DNA of 64,000 nucleotides from Isoetes taiwanensis (Eukaryota; Streptophyta; Lycopodiopsida; Isoetales; Isoetaceae): positions 2,480,726 through 2,544,725 of the forward strand of contig JAJEKV010000085.1 in the NCBI GenBank assembly GCA_021234155.1, in the 5' to 3' direction. The position numbers were made by a program, and so were the translations under genes. A model generated the notes under the pieces. It worked only from the letters and a program-made list of their open reading frames with translations, was not told the origin of the DNA and did no database searches. Shown here one piece after another: positions 1 through 11,649 of the stretch (its first letter is position 1; every line of letters starts with the position of its first letter).

Positions 1-1951
1 CCCTGAAATCATCTGCTCCAAAGTTTTTCGATACTTGTTGTGGAACTCTGTTTTGATATATTGCATATCAATCTCAGCCCTCGTTACCACAATCCGTATC
101 AATGTAGAGTCATTGGTTCCAATACCTTTCATTGATTTATATAAGGCCTGACCACAAAAATAGATAAACATCATGAGATCAGAAATCATAATCAAATTGA
201 GCCATACACCATCTTTTGGAGTGGTTAGATTTGCCTTATCACTCTTTTATTTATGCTCTTCTGATAGCCTATTAAGCTGTTTTCAACATTCAAATTTCCT
301 TATAGTCTAACCTGTATGTGGCATAACTCTGGTGATTGTGACTATTACTTCCATTCTCATTCACAATTAACAGAATAATTTGAACAATAGTTGACAGGTC
401 ATATAGCTGCAACAATGCTGATGCAGTGGCGTGGACTGCCAATACATGAATGCAATTTCAGTATATCGAGAAAAAAGGCAGAGCAGTTAGAACCTTTGCA
501 AAGTACTTTGCTGGACTCTGAACACTTTGTGCAATGACTTGAAGAGCATTTCTAAAATTTCCAGATGTCTCCCTTTTTATTGCCTGCAAAAATGAAAATC
601 AAATATGCAGGCCACTAATTAAGACCAACAGATAAAAGATTGGTGCATAAGATCCTAAACTTCTAAAGAATTCTATGCAATTCGGGGCAAACATAATTAA
701 TCCAGCACTCAAAGTGATGTATCCAACCTTTTATACTGTGGCCTGTTGCCATCATAGTTTGAGTACGGTAACATGAATTTAACATGCTATTTCTAGACAT
801 GGACATAAGTAAAAGACTTAAACCCTTAATTTTAGGCAATTTTAAGCAAGAGGAAAGATGGCATTAATTACCTTCTCTATATCATGTCTATAAACTTGCT
901 CATACATTTGGAATGTGGCATTCAATTGGGCTGCACTTCTTGTACTGAATATTCTTATGAATGTACATTCATCTGTGCCAAGCCTGCCTTCGCCAGCCTT
1001 ATAAAGTTCCAATGCCTCTGCTTTGGCAAGATGCATATCAACTTCATGACCATCAGGTCTCTGACCACCTCCATAGGCAATAAGCATCTGAAATAAACAC
1101 CAACATTAGCTTTACATCAATTCTTACTTATAGTGAAATATACAATAGTATCTGAAGAGACCTTTCTGTAATCTCCACTCGTATCTGACCGGATATCTTC
1201 ATCAAGAGACCTATGAAACTTGAGATGATATGCTTGTCTGATTAGGTGAAGCTGAGATGGAGTACGAGTACACAGTATTTCAATCAAAGTCTTGTCTTTT
1301 GTCCCTGCAACGTCTAATGCCATTCGAATAAGCATAGCATCCCGTTCAGCTGGATCCAACATCCATAGCAGAACTGCTCTCTTTAATATGGAAACAGCAT
1401 GTTCAAACCAGATTACTGAACATAAGTACTTTCCATAAAGAACATTAACTAGAAACTAAAACTTGATTATAGTTTACCTCAAGATTCCCAGAAAGTTCCT
1501 TCTTTAGTCTATGAAGCAAATCTTCCCCATATAAATTCCTGTATGCAAGTACCAATTCTATTCGCTGTTGTGCATTTCTTCGGCCTAAGATATTTATCAC
1601 ATGCTTAGCATGAACACCAAAACCTACAACGCCAACACCTGAGTTTAGTGATGTTATTTACTGAGCAGGGGAACATATGCTTAGGATGCTGGGAAGCAAA
1701 AAAGGCAAGTCCTAAACCGGGTAAATTATATGAATCCTAGCTTTTAAAAGAGAAAGAAGAAATCAAAGCGTACGTGAGGCTGAAAATTAAAAATCTGGAG
1801 CAAGAGAATCATGAAAAAAAGCCAAAACAATGCGGCAAAATAGAGCAGAGCTACAGGAAGGGATGCTTAACCAACCTTTCATGGCATGGTGCAGACCTTG
1901 ACAGTCCTGTTCAAGGCTACGCTCTGTACGTGGAAGCATAATGGTCGACAT
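1..1951 (-). CDS. annexin (3' end outside window)
   Basis: Annexins are cytosolic proteins that bind acidic phospholipids through Ca2+. Six minus-strand exons join with GT-AG introns and keep frame: 1876-1951, 1478-1623, 1162-1380, 872-1087, 494-583 and 1-147 (runs off the window). They give about 298 residues of the roughly 315 usual in plants, so only the C-terminal tip is missing. Four annexin repeats are visible. Repeat 4 has the type-II calcium loop core GIGTND. Repeat 1 has GFGVHA in place of GxGT-D/E and probably binds calcium poorly. Repeat 3 reads GRLGTDE followed by an IRI tripeptide, reported in plant annexins as an actin-binding motif. The start is the ATG at 1951 (MSTIMLPRTERS), 75 bases before the first donor. 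I see no frameshift or premature stop, so the gene looks intact. The paralogue is not assigned. Confidence 0.93.
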
Positions 1952-2013
1952 TCTAGTGTTTTCCTTCCGGAGCTATGGAATGATGGAACTCCGTGTTGAT
2001 GATAGATATACAG

Positions 2014-2045
2014 GGCTCTTATCTATAGAGCCATGGAAAACGCGT
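2014..2045 (-). promoter_or_regulatory. possible annexin core promoter (TATA-like)
   Basis: On the minus strand TATAGATA (2028 to 2021) lies about 70-75 bases upstream of the annexin start codon. It sits inside a short inverted repeat, GGCTCT...AGAGCC (2014-2032). The spacing allows a short 5' leader. This rests on motif and position only. Confidence 0.33.
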
Positions 2046-4306
2046 CTTTTTTTTAACAATTAAATGAAGAAGACTATCTGAAGAAGACTATGTTCGGCAC
2101 AATTTTTTTCATGGATGAAGTTGAATAGAATAGAGTTGAATCTGAGGAAGGACTGAATTGAAAGAGGAGCCAATTTTTATTCCCATACTTGCATACAACC
2201 TTTGATTGCATGGTCCAAGGGTTGTTGACTGTTTCTCTACTCGTGCTCATAACTTCTTCCCAAAAGTATAGTTGTTGTGCTCATAAATGTAGTTTCATGG
2301 TTCCACATTACTTCTTCCTTCTATCACGGCATTGACCACCAACTGTGTACACGAAAAAGCAAGATTAATCTCGCTTAGTAACTATCATCGGTCCAATGCA
2401 TAAAAGCATGTGATCACCATTGAGAAGTTTGGCCACATGCTCAATTGAGGAAATGAGAGATAAAAATAAACATAGTAATGTGAAAGTGGGTTTACGTAAT
2501 TGCCCCATCTACTTAAAATATGAAAACATTTCATATGAAAACATCAAGATCTGTCAACATCTATCATTAGATGTCAAAAACTCAAAATGAAAGGGTTGCA
2601 TGCAACTTTTTGACATGGAAGGATTCATGTTGGCATTGATCTGTTCCACTGGCTTTCTCCTCCATTGAACAGATACATGTCAACACGAATCCCTTGGATC
2701 TCAACACGTGGCAAATCCCAAGACACTTGGAAACATGGTAAATCTCATGACACTTGGCAACGACATCCACCATCCAGCAATCTGAATGTTTTTAGCAGGA
2801 AGAAAAATGGTGCAAGAGCTCTGCTGCATCTGACGGTGGATAAATTGAAGAGATGGTGTTGGAGCTCCGCAGCCTCTGATCTCTATGATGGTGAAAGATC
2901 CCAAAGATAGCAATAGAGAAAAGAAATGACACCCAAGACCCTCAAGTACAAATTTAGAAGATTTATATTTGCGTAGTTCTTTAATGTTTACTGCTCATAT
3001 AAATGTTCTTTAATTCAAATATAACAAGGTGCTGCACACGAGGGGTTGCCCTCCAGTGGTTCGAGAGTGTGTTTTCATGGGTTCTGTTTCGTTCTTGGTC
3101 TTTTTTGTTTTGTGTGGAGTCGTGTAAATAATATGAACGTAGGTTGTCATTTTCTTAGCTCAAGAAGGTGCTCATTGTCTATTTGGACTCGAACATTTTG
3201 TTCATAATATGAACCCTATGGTCATTACATCCTGTAATTGCATTGAATCGAGCATTCTGCCAGTAAAGGCACCGCCAATGCCCGCCACACTTGGCGGCGA
3301 CACTCATGGCCCCAGACTTGGCAGTGCACGGGCCTGCTTGCCTGGAGCCTTTAATGGGCGAAATGATCCTCCTCGGGGCAATTAGCATGTGGCTGTAGTC
3401 ATATACTCATATGTTGTTGCTCCAAAAACATATGTTTTCATTGTCTTATAAATCAGATTCGTCTCCATTTCGTGCTCTTCCATGTTGGCCATGAATTTGA
3501 TATATGAATCTGGTTTCGTATTAGTAATCTTGGAAGATCTACTTGCAAAGCATCAGCATGAAAGCTGCATGTACAATGTTTGACAGTGAACAAAGTGTGC
3601 AAGTCAAACTTCTCACGTATAATAGTCAAACAATTGTGTTTCTTCCAATTAGCCTTCCAGAGAGGCTGAACCTTCCAGAGAGCATGAATATGAGTACATA
3701 TATAAACTATATTAGTGGTGTCCATCAATGCTGCAATAAGTTAGACAGATAGGGTTTTTAACGTCTATGGAGACTAAATTGGTCCAAATTGGCCATAGGC
3801 CATGCGTATAAAATATGAGTGGATCTAGAGTCCACAACATGTAGTAAAGGCGTTATACGTGCAATAAAAGATTGTAAAGAAGCTATGTATAGAATATATG
3901 ATTTCATTTTCTTGGTTCAGGCTAAGAAAATTCTTCCTTCGTTATTGTTTGTTCCTTGTTTCTAAAGTGCCTCCCATGTTAGATTATATGCAAGTATGTA
4001 TATTCTATCTACACTTGATCTTCGAAATGGTTGGTAGGCTCAACCTACCCTGAATCTATTTCTTAGGTCCCATTTATACGAGACTTTGCCATGTTTATTG
4101 CCGTGAAATAATAATCGTTTATTTAGCTTAAACATAATGGTTAAAAAAGTTTGAGAAACATATAAAACTGCATGAAGTAGAATACAAAAGATAACAGAAG
4201 GAACTCTCCATATGTATTAATACAATAAAATGTCCCATATTGCAAGGACTACTCAACACTCCCACACTCACGTCCTTCAGGCCACAGAAAAATGGCATTT
4301 CGTGGG
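2046..4306. other. intergenic, no gene seen
   Basis: This stretch is AT-rich. Short ORFs occur on both strands but none has a recognisable domain, convincing splice sites or protein-like composition. A small GC-rich inverted motif lies near 3270-3296 (CGCCAATG... and TTGGCGGCG). I see no transposon ends. Confidence 0.5.
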
Positions 4307-4700
4307 TACAATCCTGCCCCAACCATGCAATCCTGCAAGTAACAACGCCACAGACTATTTGTTTCGCAAATCCTGACCGCAACAATGCAATTGATTGAGA
4401 CACGGGACCCTCGACCCCGTAAACAGCCTAGAGCTTGTCGACCAACAAAAGAATGGCAACCTGCCCTCGCAATATCAAATTTGAGCAATCCTGCTTTCAC
4501 GTCCTACCAATCCTGCCAAGACAATGCCAACTTCAAATGGCCCAAGTTCACCAGTCACAAACCCAACAAGGCAGTCCTGCCTTCAGCAACACAGAAGCCT
4601 TCCTCCGATCATGCAATCCTGCACGAAAACAGAGATCCAACCAAGGCTGCCAAGATCCCCCCTCCTCGATCCCAGTGAAGGCAATCTTGCCAATTCCAAT
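4307..4700 (+). repeat. cluster of CAATCCTGC-like motifs
   Basis: The nonamer CAATCCTGC or a one-base variant recurs about eight times in 400 bases, near 4309, 4328, 4369, 4485, 4506, 4572, 4615 and 4680. Spacing is irregular. The strand is C- and A-rich and carries overlapping short ORFs that I treat as by-products. The cluster lies just upstream of an LTR-like end and may be part of a degraded LTR. Confidence 0.5.
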
Positions 4701-4717
4701 GACACCTTCATGCCCTT

Positions 4718-4858
4718 TGTTGGAACACTTGATCATCACAAGTGGTCCAAGTTAGACAGATGACCCCTTTTGTCCTTTTTGGCATGGTATATTGCTGAGA
4801 AGGGAAATTCTCTCCGCTTAAACGATCAAGGCATTGTATAGTTGTAGGGGACATCACA
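4718..4858 (+). repeat. putative LTR or LTR end (TG...CA)
   Basis: A 141-base stretch begins TGTTGGAACAC and ends GACATCACA. One base later comes a perfect 12-base match to the primer site for initiator tRNA-Met. TG...CA ends next to this site are typical of plant copia and TRIM LTRs. No second copy was found nearby, so the 5' boundary is uncertain and the LTR could start farther left. Confidence 0.45.
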
Positions 4859-4859
4859 A

Positions 4860-4871
4860 TGGTATCAGAGC
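4860..4871 (+). other. primer-binding site, initiator tRNA-Met type
   Basis: TGGTATCAGAGC is complementary to the 3' end of plant initiator tRNA-Met. It follows the LTR-like end by one base. Confidence 0.6.
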
Positions 4872-5012
4872 TTTGATTTCAGTAGAGGCAGATCGAGCAC
4901 TGGCCAAAATCCATGCAAAACGAGAGCCCGAATGAACCTAGCAAGAATAATATGACATCTAATAAGATATTCTAATCAAGAGCCAATCCACACTCTTGAT
5001 CATCCTAGGAAG

Positions 5013-5024
5013 GCTCTGATACCA
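5013..5024 (-). other. second primer-binding site, opposite strand
   Basis: On the minus strand this again reads TGGTATCAGAGC. It should adjoin an LTR that begins at about 5025 and extends right; the plus strand there reads TGATGCCATGATG. The far end of that LTR was not found. It faces the site at 4860-4871 across about 140 bases with no coding content. Confidence 0.55.
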
Positions 5025-5880
5025 TGATGCCATGATGAAGATCGTAAAGAACTAAGCAAGAGAAAGAGAAACGCAAGAGCTGACATTCATTTCTATGGAA
5101 AGACGATATACTTATATATGAATTCTAACGTCTCTATGCTAACAAATTAACAACTTCTTGGCCTTTTATCACTCATTTGTCCATATGTAGCATACTTGTC
5201 ACCAATCTACAACGATTAACTTTAGCTTACATATTCTAACGCTAAACTGGCTGTAAATTCTGATGGTGAACATCGTGACTCCATGTTGTACACCATGTTG
5301 TACAGACAGTCGCTTGGATCAGTATCTCACAATCCACTATGATAGGGGCTGATAATACATCAAAAAGATAAGCAGCCATCAGTAAATGCTACTTGGCAGA
5401 AAATGACTATAATAGAATATCGACTACAGGATATGTGTCATTCTTTGGTCAAAACATAATTACACAGGCATGTAAAAGCAAGCCATTATTAGCCTTGCAC
5501 TCACGGCTTTGTGCATATGAAACACAAGAAATGTTTTGGCGATGCATTTGTACCAGAAACTTTAAGTTCATCACTTTATATGTCTACGACAGGTGACATT
5601 TAACTAACAAAGTAGAACAAGTGGCATCTGACTATCAAGCACTTTGGATGTTCATATCTTTCTCATGAAATCCCTTCTCTCCCACTTCAGCACCATTCCA
5701 CTGTAAACCAGCTACAAAATAACTTGCTGGCACTCAATTCCACACACAAAGCATCTTTTGAGCATTTGTTATTTAAAGCTCAAAGGAGACACCATCTGAC
5801 TCTCAGTTTTTTATACAAACACATCTGCAATATAGACTTATAAAAACTGCAATCTTTCTGTAGTGCTCTGAACGAGCATA
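5025..5880. other. no gene seen; left part may be LTR remnant
   Basis: This is AT-rich DNA without a convincing ORF. The first few hundred bases could be a minus-strand LTR tied to the primer site at 5013-5024, but the far terminus is not identifiable by eye. Confidence 0.35.
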
Positions 5881-5964
5881 TGGAAACCACAATGCACGCA
5901 TCCTACAATCATTTTACGCGTATGGAAACCATAATGCATGCATCCTACAATCATTTTTTAAATT
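5881..5964. repeat. 42-bp tandem duplication
   Basis: Two adjacent copies beginning TGGAAACC at 5881 and 5923 share CATCCTACAATCATTTT with a few substitutions. No coding content. Confidence 0.7.
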
Positions 5965-6725
5965 ATGATGCAAATCCAAATGGGCATCCATGATTTTTGT
6001 TAGGCTAATTAGCTAGTAACTAACCTTCCTATTTTTGCCATAACTCGACCTTTGGACTTTGAAAAAAAACTGATAATTATATTGACATGTGACTCTAAAT
6101 GTTGTTGGCCCAACCTAGACAAAATACATGTCACTTTCACATTAGGAGAAATATTAAGAGAAATTAGAACTAAGAAAATAATTTTTGACAAGCAAAGAGC
6201 AACCAGGTAACATGTTCCTCGAACACAATCATATGGCCAACCATATGGTGGTTCCAATGCTTGGCTACTTATGCATGTTTTATGACAATCAATAAACACT
6301 TAGCATACATGCCTACTTGTTTATAACCTGTTGTATTATGCGTTAGAGGAAAAAAGAAGATCAATGATATCCATTACATATTTTAGTCAGCCTCCAGCAT
6401 ATAATCATGCATGCACTCCTCCATTGTGATAACTACTAACCTTCAACTCTCCAGAACCAGCATCCTGTTTACCCTGCCACTGCCAACCAACTGCAACCCC
6501 CGTATTTGGGCCAAGCTATAATTGAACCTGGAAGAAGCAGTAAATGTATAACTTTTCTCATTGCAGGAACATGAACTAGATATTTACTTGCTTTGATCCT
6601 AATAGATAAGTTCTCTGACTAGACAAGTTTTCAGAAAATGCATCTGGATCATCTGTGAAGATCTAGTCTGGCTTGCAAAAAACCTAGAAGCTTGATCCTA
6701 CATCATCAAACTTCATGCCAGTTAG
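5965..6725. other. intergenic, no gene seen
   Basis: AT-rich sequence with scattered stops in all frames. Short ORFs here show no domain signature. Confidence 0.5.
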
Positions 6726-6885
6726 GCGGTTAGAACAGCCCCAACTGGCAACAGGGTTGACCGACAGTTTACTGGCAACTGTCAGCAGTTTTTGGCATAT
6801 TCTAGGCATATGCCAGCATATACCTAGAATATGCCAAATACCCCATATGAGCAAGGGTTTGCCCCCTTAGGGGCAACCCAAAAAT
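6726..6885. repeat. cluster of three inverted repeats
   Basis: The main one is a perfect 15-bp inverted repeat, TTGGCATATTCTAGG (6792-6806) and its complement (6823-6837), around a 16-base loop. On its left, GACAGTT and AACTGTC flank seven bases. On its right, near 6856-6880, TTGCCCC and GGGGCAA flank CTTA and extend almost perfectly into GGGTT/AACCC. They could be a folded transposon remnant or cruciform-forming DNA. No run of U that would suggest a terminator follows. Confidence 0.6.
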
Positions 6886-7423
6886 TACAAAATGCACATG
6901 TCTCATCTAACTGTATAAGCACGAGAAGATGCCATAAGAACACAAGCCTAAAGCATAGTATATTTACTCTAGAATAAGAGATTAATGATAAGAACTAATT
7001 TAAAGAAACTGAATCCAAGTACGTTCCCTCACATCTGGTTCAAAAGAGGAACATTTAAGCCATCAGTATCTTAGCCTAGACCACAGCAATAACACCACGA
7101 GCAGATGAATAGATGCAAAACAAAACCAAACCAAAACCAAAATAGAAGGCCCTTCATCTAGCTGAGGGCCATGCATTGGAGTAGAATGCCAAGAGGATGC
7201 ATTAGCGATCCAGTAGGCCTTATAGCGAGGACCACGTCGGCTAAACTTTCGGATAAGCAAAAAGACAATGCTTATGGGAGGTGAAAGAGCCATGCTTTTT
7301 CTCTCTTGCAAATATTGTAGCCTTGTGCAGATCTATTACACTCCGCTTTTGCGTCAAAAGGCTTTCAAGCTTAGTTTATAGTCAAGCTCAATTTACATTC
7401 AAACAACAGCAAGAAACAACTGG

Positions 7424-7577
7424 ACTTGGAAGTTTTAGATTGAGAAAAAATAGCATCATTCCAATCGGAGGAAGGTTTCTTAAAGTGCAAGTGATGTGCT
7501 ACACTTGGAAGTTCTAGATTGGGAAAAAAATATCGCCATCACCACCGGAGGTTTCTTGAAGTGCAAGTTATGCACAT
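7424..7577. repeat. 79-bp tandem duplication
   Basis: Copies start at 7424 and 7503 with ACTTGGAAGTT and share AGATTG, CGGAGG, GGTTTCTT and AAGTGCAAGT. Divergence is moderate. An A/G-rich run follows (7617-7655). Confidence 0.65.
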
Positions 7578-7874
7578 AACGCATTTCGCCGCAACCAAAT
7601 TGCCGACGTCAGAACGAAAAAAAAAAGGGGGGAGGGGGGAAGGAGGGGAGGGGAAGAATAATTACAAATTAATTTATATATGTTCAAATAATTTCTTTAG
7701 ATCCATGCAAAAGTAGTTTAGCACACTTTGGTATCAACATATAAATTGATCTAATCTATGACTTATTTGCATTTAATGAGATTGTGTTCCATATTTGTTC
7801 CATGTAGCAAACATCTTTCTTGACAAAGCAATCTATGTCTCTCCTGGTAGTAATCCTGGTAGTAATATGCCTGC

Positions 7875-7953
7875 TGCTCTCTCTTTGTACTTGGGTCCCA
7901 TAGGCCAGTTGGTCTCCGTGGACGATAAAATCATATTCTATTCTATTCTATTC
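7875..7953. repeat. dispersed repeat, copy 1, with (TTCTA)n
   Basis: This segment, from TGCTCTCTCTTTGTAC to a TATTCTATTCTA tract, recurs almost unchanged at 42931-43020 in the same orientation. The shared core includes GGTCCCATAGGCCAGTTGG. On the minus strand, the bases just beyond it (7989 leftwards) read TCTCCTTTACTATATAAACG after an A, which resembles a plant Helitron 5' end. Assignment to a family is not possible by eye. Confidence 0.6.
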
Positions 7954-7989
7954 CATTTATATGTATCCACGTTTATATAGTAAAGGAGA

Positions 7990-9167
7990 TCAGCTAGTTA
8001 AATAAAATGCAAAAAACCTGCATTTTTAAGGTATTGTGTAAGATACAGATAGATGAACCAACCAACCTATATAAGCATGGCTCCATCTGCTAGAGCAAAC
8101 TTACATGAAAAAAACCAAATTGTGTAACCTACACATACCCTTCTAACTCTTGCCTAATACTTATATGCAAAACGCCTACCCATTTAAATTGTGTAATATA
8201 CACATATCCTTTTAAAATCTGTGAACGATAAAAATTTATTCAACTCGATTCAATTCTGACACTGCTTCACCTAAAACAGGTATGTGCACCAAGCATGCAT
8301 AATACCAAACAAAATCTTTTAAGAAATGAATAACTTCTCGATGCCCAAAAATGATTGCACTTGCCCAAATGTTAGAGCAGATAGTTCACGGTGGCGTTGA
8401 AGACGTGCCAAAATGCGATAATGGCATGAAAAGCCAAAAACTACCCTTTTAAATAGGGTACTGTGTAATATGGATGGATGCCTATTAACAATGGTCTCGC
8501 AACAATTTCTACATGCATAACAAAAACAACCAAAACATGATGTTGCAGAACGCGGATAATAAGGCACAAACAACTGAAATGATACTACATATTTATGTGG
8601 CATTGAGAACCAAATTGTCAACTGAAACGCATAACAAAAGCGGCATATGAGGAAACATATAATTTTATCCTTGTTTTTCCTAGCCAAGATAGACTATGCA
8701 TATGAGGCCCTTATGCATGTAGATAACCATATCCTATAAGATTTTTGCTGATATCAGAATGCATTCTCGAACTGATCCATGTTCTTCATGCTAGAGAGGT
8801 GCCTCATGGCAGAAAACTAGCCATTTCCAGCTTTTTTCAAGGTTAAAACGTTCTGTTCAGACTCACATTCAAAATCCCACTCGAAATCCCACTCTGGTCA
8901 GATTCGCAAATATTTGGAAATGATAAGGTCTGGTGAAGGTGTTGGCCTCTTCCTCACTAGCATTTGTTTAGATCAAACTTGTGTTATCTAAGAGAGAACC
9001 CTACAACTTCTTCATCGAGAAAGAAGACCAAATACGTCAATAAAAATATCACCAGAAAAAAAAATCATTAAATTCTAATATGTTAGCCATTAAATATAAT
9101 ATGTATTTGAAGTAGGCAAATCCAATAAATGATTTAGGTTTCAGAATGCTCATGAATGATGTGTACT
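7990..9167. other. intergenic, no gene seen
   Basis: AT-rich sequence with a 122-codon open frame on the minus strand (8319-8687) that has no recognisable domain. A 26-base motif near 8118 (AATTGTGTAA...) recurs about 68 bases downstream. Nothing else is supported. Confidence 0.45.
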
Positions 9168-9742
9168 TGTTAGTCCCACGTGCCTCACAGTGCAGGGACT
9201 ATTTCATCACTCTGACGGACGAGGTCAAGCTCAAGGATCCATGATCAACCACGGGTCAGCCATCAAGGCCATGAGAAGACCAAGCAGCAGCCTATCAAGA
9301 GGCCTTTCAGACAAGTGAGGGGGGGTCACCGCCAGCGTCGGCGTCCGTGATTCTAGGCACTTCAAGAGGCACCGCCAACATTCCCCTGCGAATCGGGCCT
9401 CCTTCCGTGAGTCGAGCTAGAATCGATCAGAGTGTTCTATATTGGGCCAAAGGCCATTGTACTATATATATGAGTAGAGCTAGCATATGAGGGCTAGATG
9501 AGTTTTGAGTCTTGTCTCTCTTGAGTCTTCTCTCGATTCGAGTAGAGCTCATGTATGTTCATCATTGATATCAAAGAAGCATATCATTTTTCCTCTCATT
9601 GTTCTTTTTTTCGTTCGTTTTTCTTCTTCTTGTTCTTTTCTTGCAAATCCGCGTGACATAGTCCCCACGGATTCTCCTGTTAGATCCAAGGGTCCTCACG
9701 CAGGGCTGTCTTGCGGGGAGTTCCGAACCCGGACCCCAAACA
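9168..9742 (+). repeat. 5' LTR of element 1
   Basis: 575 bases, TG...CA. It matches 19633-20211 along its whole length with indels and substitutions. A TATA-like run (CTATATATATGAG, about 9465) lies in the middle and probably belongs to the LTR promoter. The 3' quarter holds a T/C-rich stretch. Confidence 0.9.
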
Positions 9743-9766
9743 CCGCCGCCGCTGCCGGGTCGATTC
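9743..9766 (+). other. primer-binding site, tRNA-Asp-like
   Basis: Directly after the LTR the sequence reads CGCCGCTGCCGGG then TCGATT. This resembles the complement of the 3' end of plant tRNA-Asp (core GGCGCCGTTGCCGGGGA) with mismatches and a gap. Athila-type elements are known to use this tRNA. The match is imperfect. Confidence 0.5.
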
Positions 9767-9805
9767 GTTTTCCCCTTCTTCGCCGCCATATGCGTCCGAA
9801 ACTTC

Positions 9806-11385
9806 ATGCCGGAAGAACTTCTTTTCCCGCAACCGTCTCGATTGGGCGCCATCATCGACGGGAAGTTGTTCGTGACATGTATGGATCCGCTTATGACATT
9901 GAGGGAGGCCACATTGGGCCTAGGGGCTCGGTCGGCGCCACCCACCCCTCGTGTCATGTCTCGTCCAAATTCTCCACCTCAAGCGTGCAAGCATTGCTCA
10001 TAGCCTCGATCTCCTCATCACTATCGGAGCCCTATCCGGCTCCCACTGCTCAACCTTACTTTCATACCCCGTAACATGCCTTCATCCATCACTCTTCGGC
10101 CATCGCCTCTGCCTTCACAACCATCATCTCCCTACGGTAGAGCGGGGATATCCACATGTCTCTTTTGCTCCTCCCGGGATTTTTCCCTTCCCTACCTTTC
10201 CCACCGCTCTTCCTGTTTACAATCTTACAGACCTCAAACCCAATGATCGGGGCACCTCCAAGCCCCCCACCTCGGCCCACCCCCTTCCAAGCAGTGGTCT
10301 TTCCAAAGACCATACCCCTCCAACTCCACCTCAATATCCTCACTATCATGTTCTGGTCCAGCCCAGCACTTTTACCTCTACCTTTCAGACCCTTAAGCTG
10401 ACTTATCCCACCTTTGGCAACACGAAAGGCAAACCTTTAGACCAAAGTGCTCAGGCCCACATGGAAGAATTTGAGGCTCTGGCTGTCCTGAATGGTCATG
10501 CGCAACCTCAACTGAAATTCCACATCTTTTCCACCACATTGCGTGGCTCCCCTCATCAATGGCTCATGTCCAACAAAAGCCACTGGAAACAAGATTGGTC
10601 CGAAATGAAAACTGCTTTTCTTTCTCACTATGGGACCACGGATGATGATCAACTTCATCTCAAGCAACTCAATGACCTTCAACAAGAGCCCACGGAGTCC
10701 GCGGGATTTTCGCGAGCCGTCTTCACATTCTCGCCAAGAAACTCAAGGAGTACCCCACCACGAGAGCGGATCTTGGTCGGTTTCTCCAAGGACTTCCTCC
10801 AACTATCGGACTCATGATGAATACTGGCGCTACCAAGACTTTGGAGCAGGCTATCTATCTTGTCAATCACTTTCGATCAATGTTTCCTCCCGTAGGCGTG
10901 GCTCTTCGGGAGCTCCCTTTCATTCCACCGGTCCCGGTTCCCGTGACCGCTATTCAGCCTCAACACGCCAATCTGGCGGCCAAGCGGTCGGATCTGGTGC
11001 CATATCTGCAAATATCAAGGCCACTTGGCGAATGAGTCAACTCCACCAATGGCCCGCCTCATTGTAAACGCTGCAACATGTGCAATCATGCCACGGAAGA
11101 ATGCACTCGCACTCATCCTACACCTTTCCGCAACAAGATGGTTTATCAAGTGCAAACAACACCGCAGCACCAATCGCCATATCAGCAGCCACCACTACAG
11201 GTGCAACCCAATCAACTCTATCAGCAACAGGAGCAACAACCAGGGACCCAACACACGTTCTCCTTTTGATCCTTCAAAGCTTCGGTGTTATCACTTTGTC
11301 CAAGAATGGGGTCATACCACCGCGGCGTGTCCTCAACTTCCCCAAGTTGGTCGCGGCTTCACGGCACTAATCGGACCACATCAGT
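9806..11385 (+). pseudogene. gag (capsid and zinc knuckles), frameshifted
   Basis: Gag forms the particle that packages the element RNA. The longest open piece (9951-10817) holds the capsid-like core: a tryptophan-rich stretch with PHQWLMSNKSHWKQDW followed by MKTAFLSHYG, as in plant retrotransposon Gag. Further on are two Cys/His clusters, CKRCNMCNHATEEC (about 11060-11095) and CYHFVQEWGHTTAAC (about 11280-11325). The second is a CCHC knuckle disturbed by a small insertion. Between them is a Gln/His/Pro-rich linker. The reading frame changes several times. Element 2 has the same order. Confidence 0.8.
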
Positions 11386-11649
11386 CCGCCTCACGGCTTA
11401 CCAACTCGGATTGCTAATGGCAAACAAGGCCCGTCGGTTCCCGGGAAGCCACCTCGCGGCGCCTCGGCAATCACGCTTATCAACCTGCTCCCGCCAATCA
11501 ACCTCGAGATGGATCAACAAGCACAAGAAGAAATTTTTCAGGCTCTTAATCCTCCCGTCCGACCCATCAAATTGGGTTGGTTTGGTTTCACGCCGCACAG
11601 TATGCCACGTCCCCTAACCATTATTCCTAATGGCACGCCAACTTTGCCT

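Noticed and set aside
4385-4763. Three overlapping plus-strand frames near 4.4-4.8 kb
   Set aside because: They reflect the C- and A-rich CAATCCTGC repeats; none looks like a protein and a primer site follows directly.
8319-8687. 122-codon minus-strand frame as a gene
   Set aside because: No domain, no clear promoter or splice context, and amino-acid composition typical of random AT-rich DNA.
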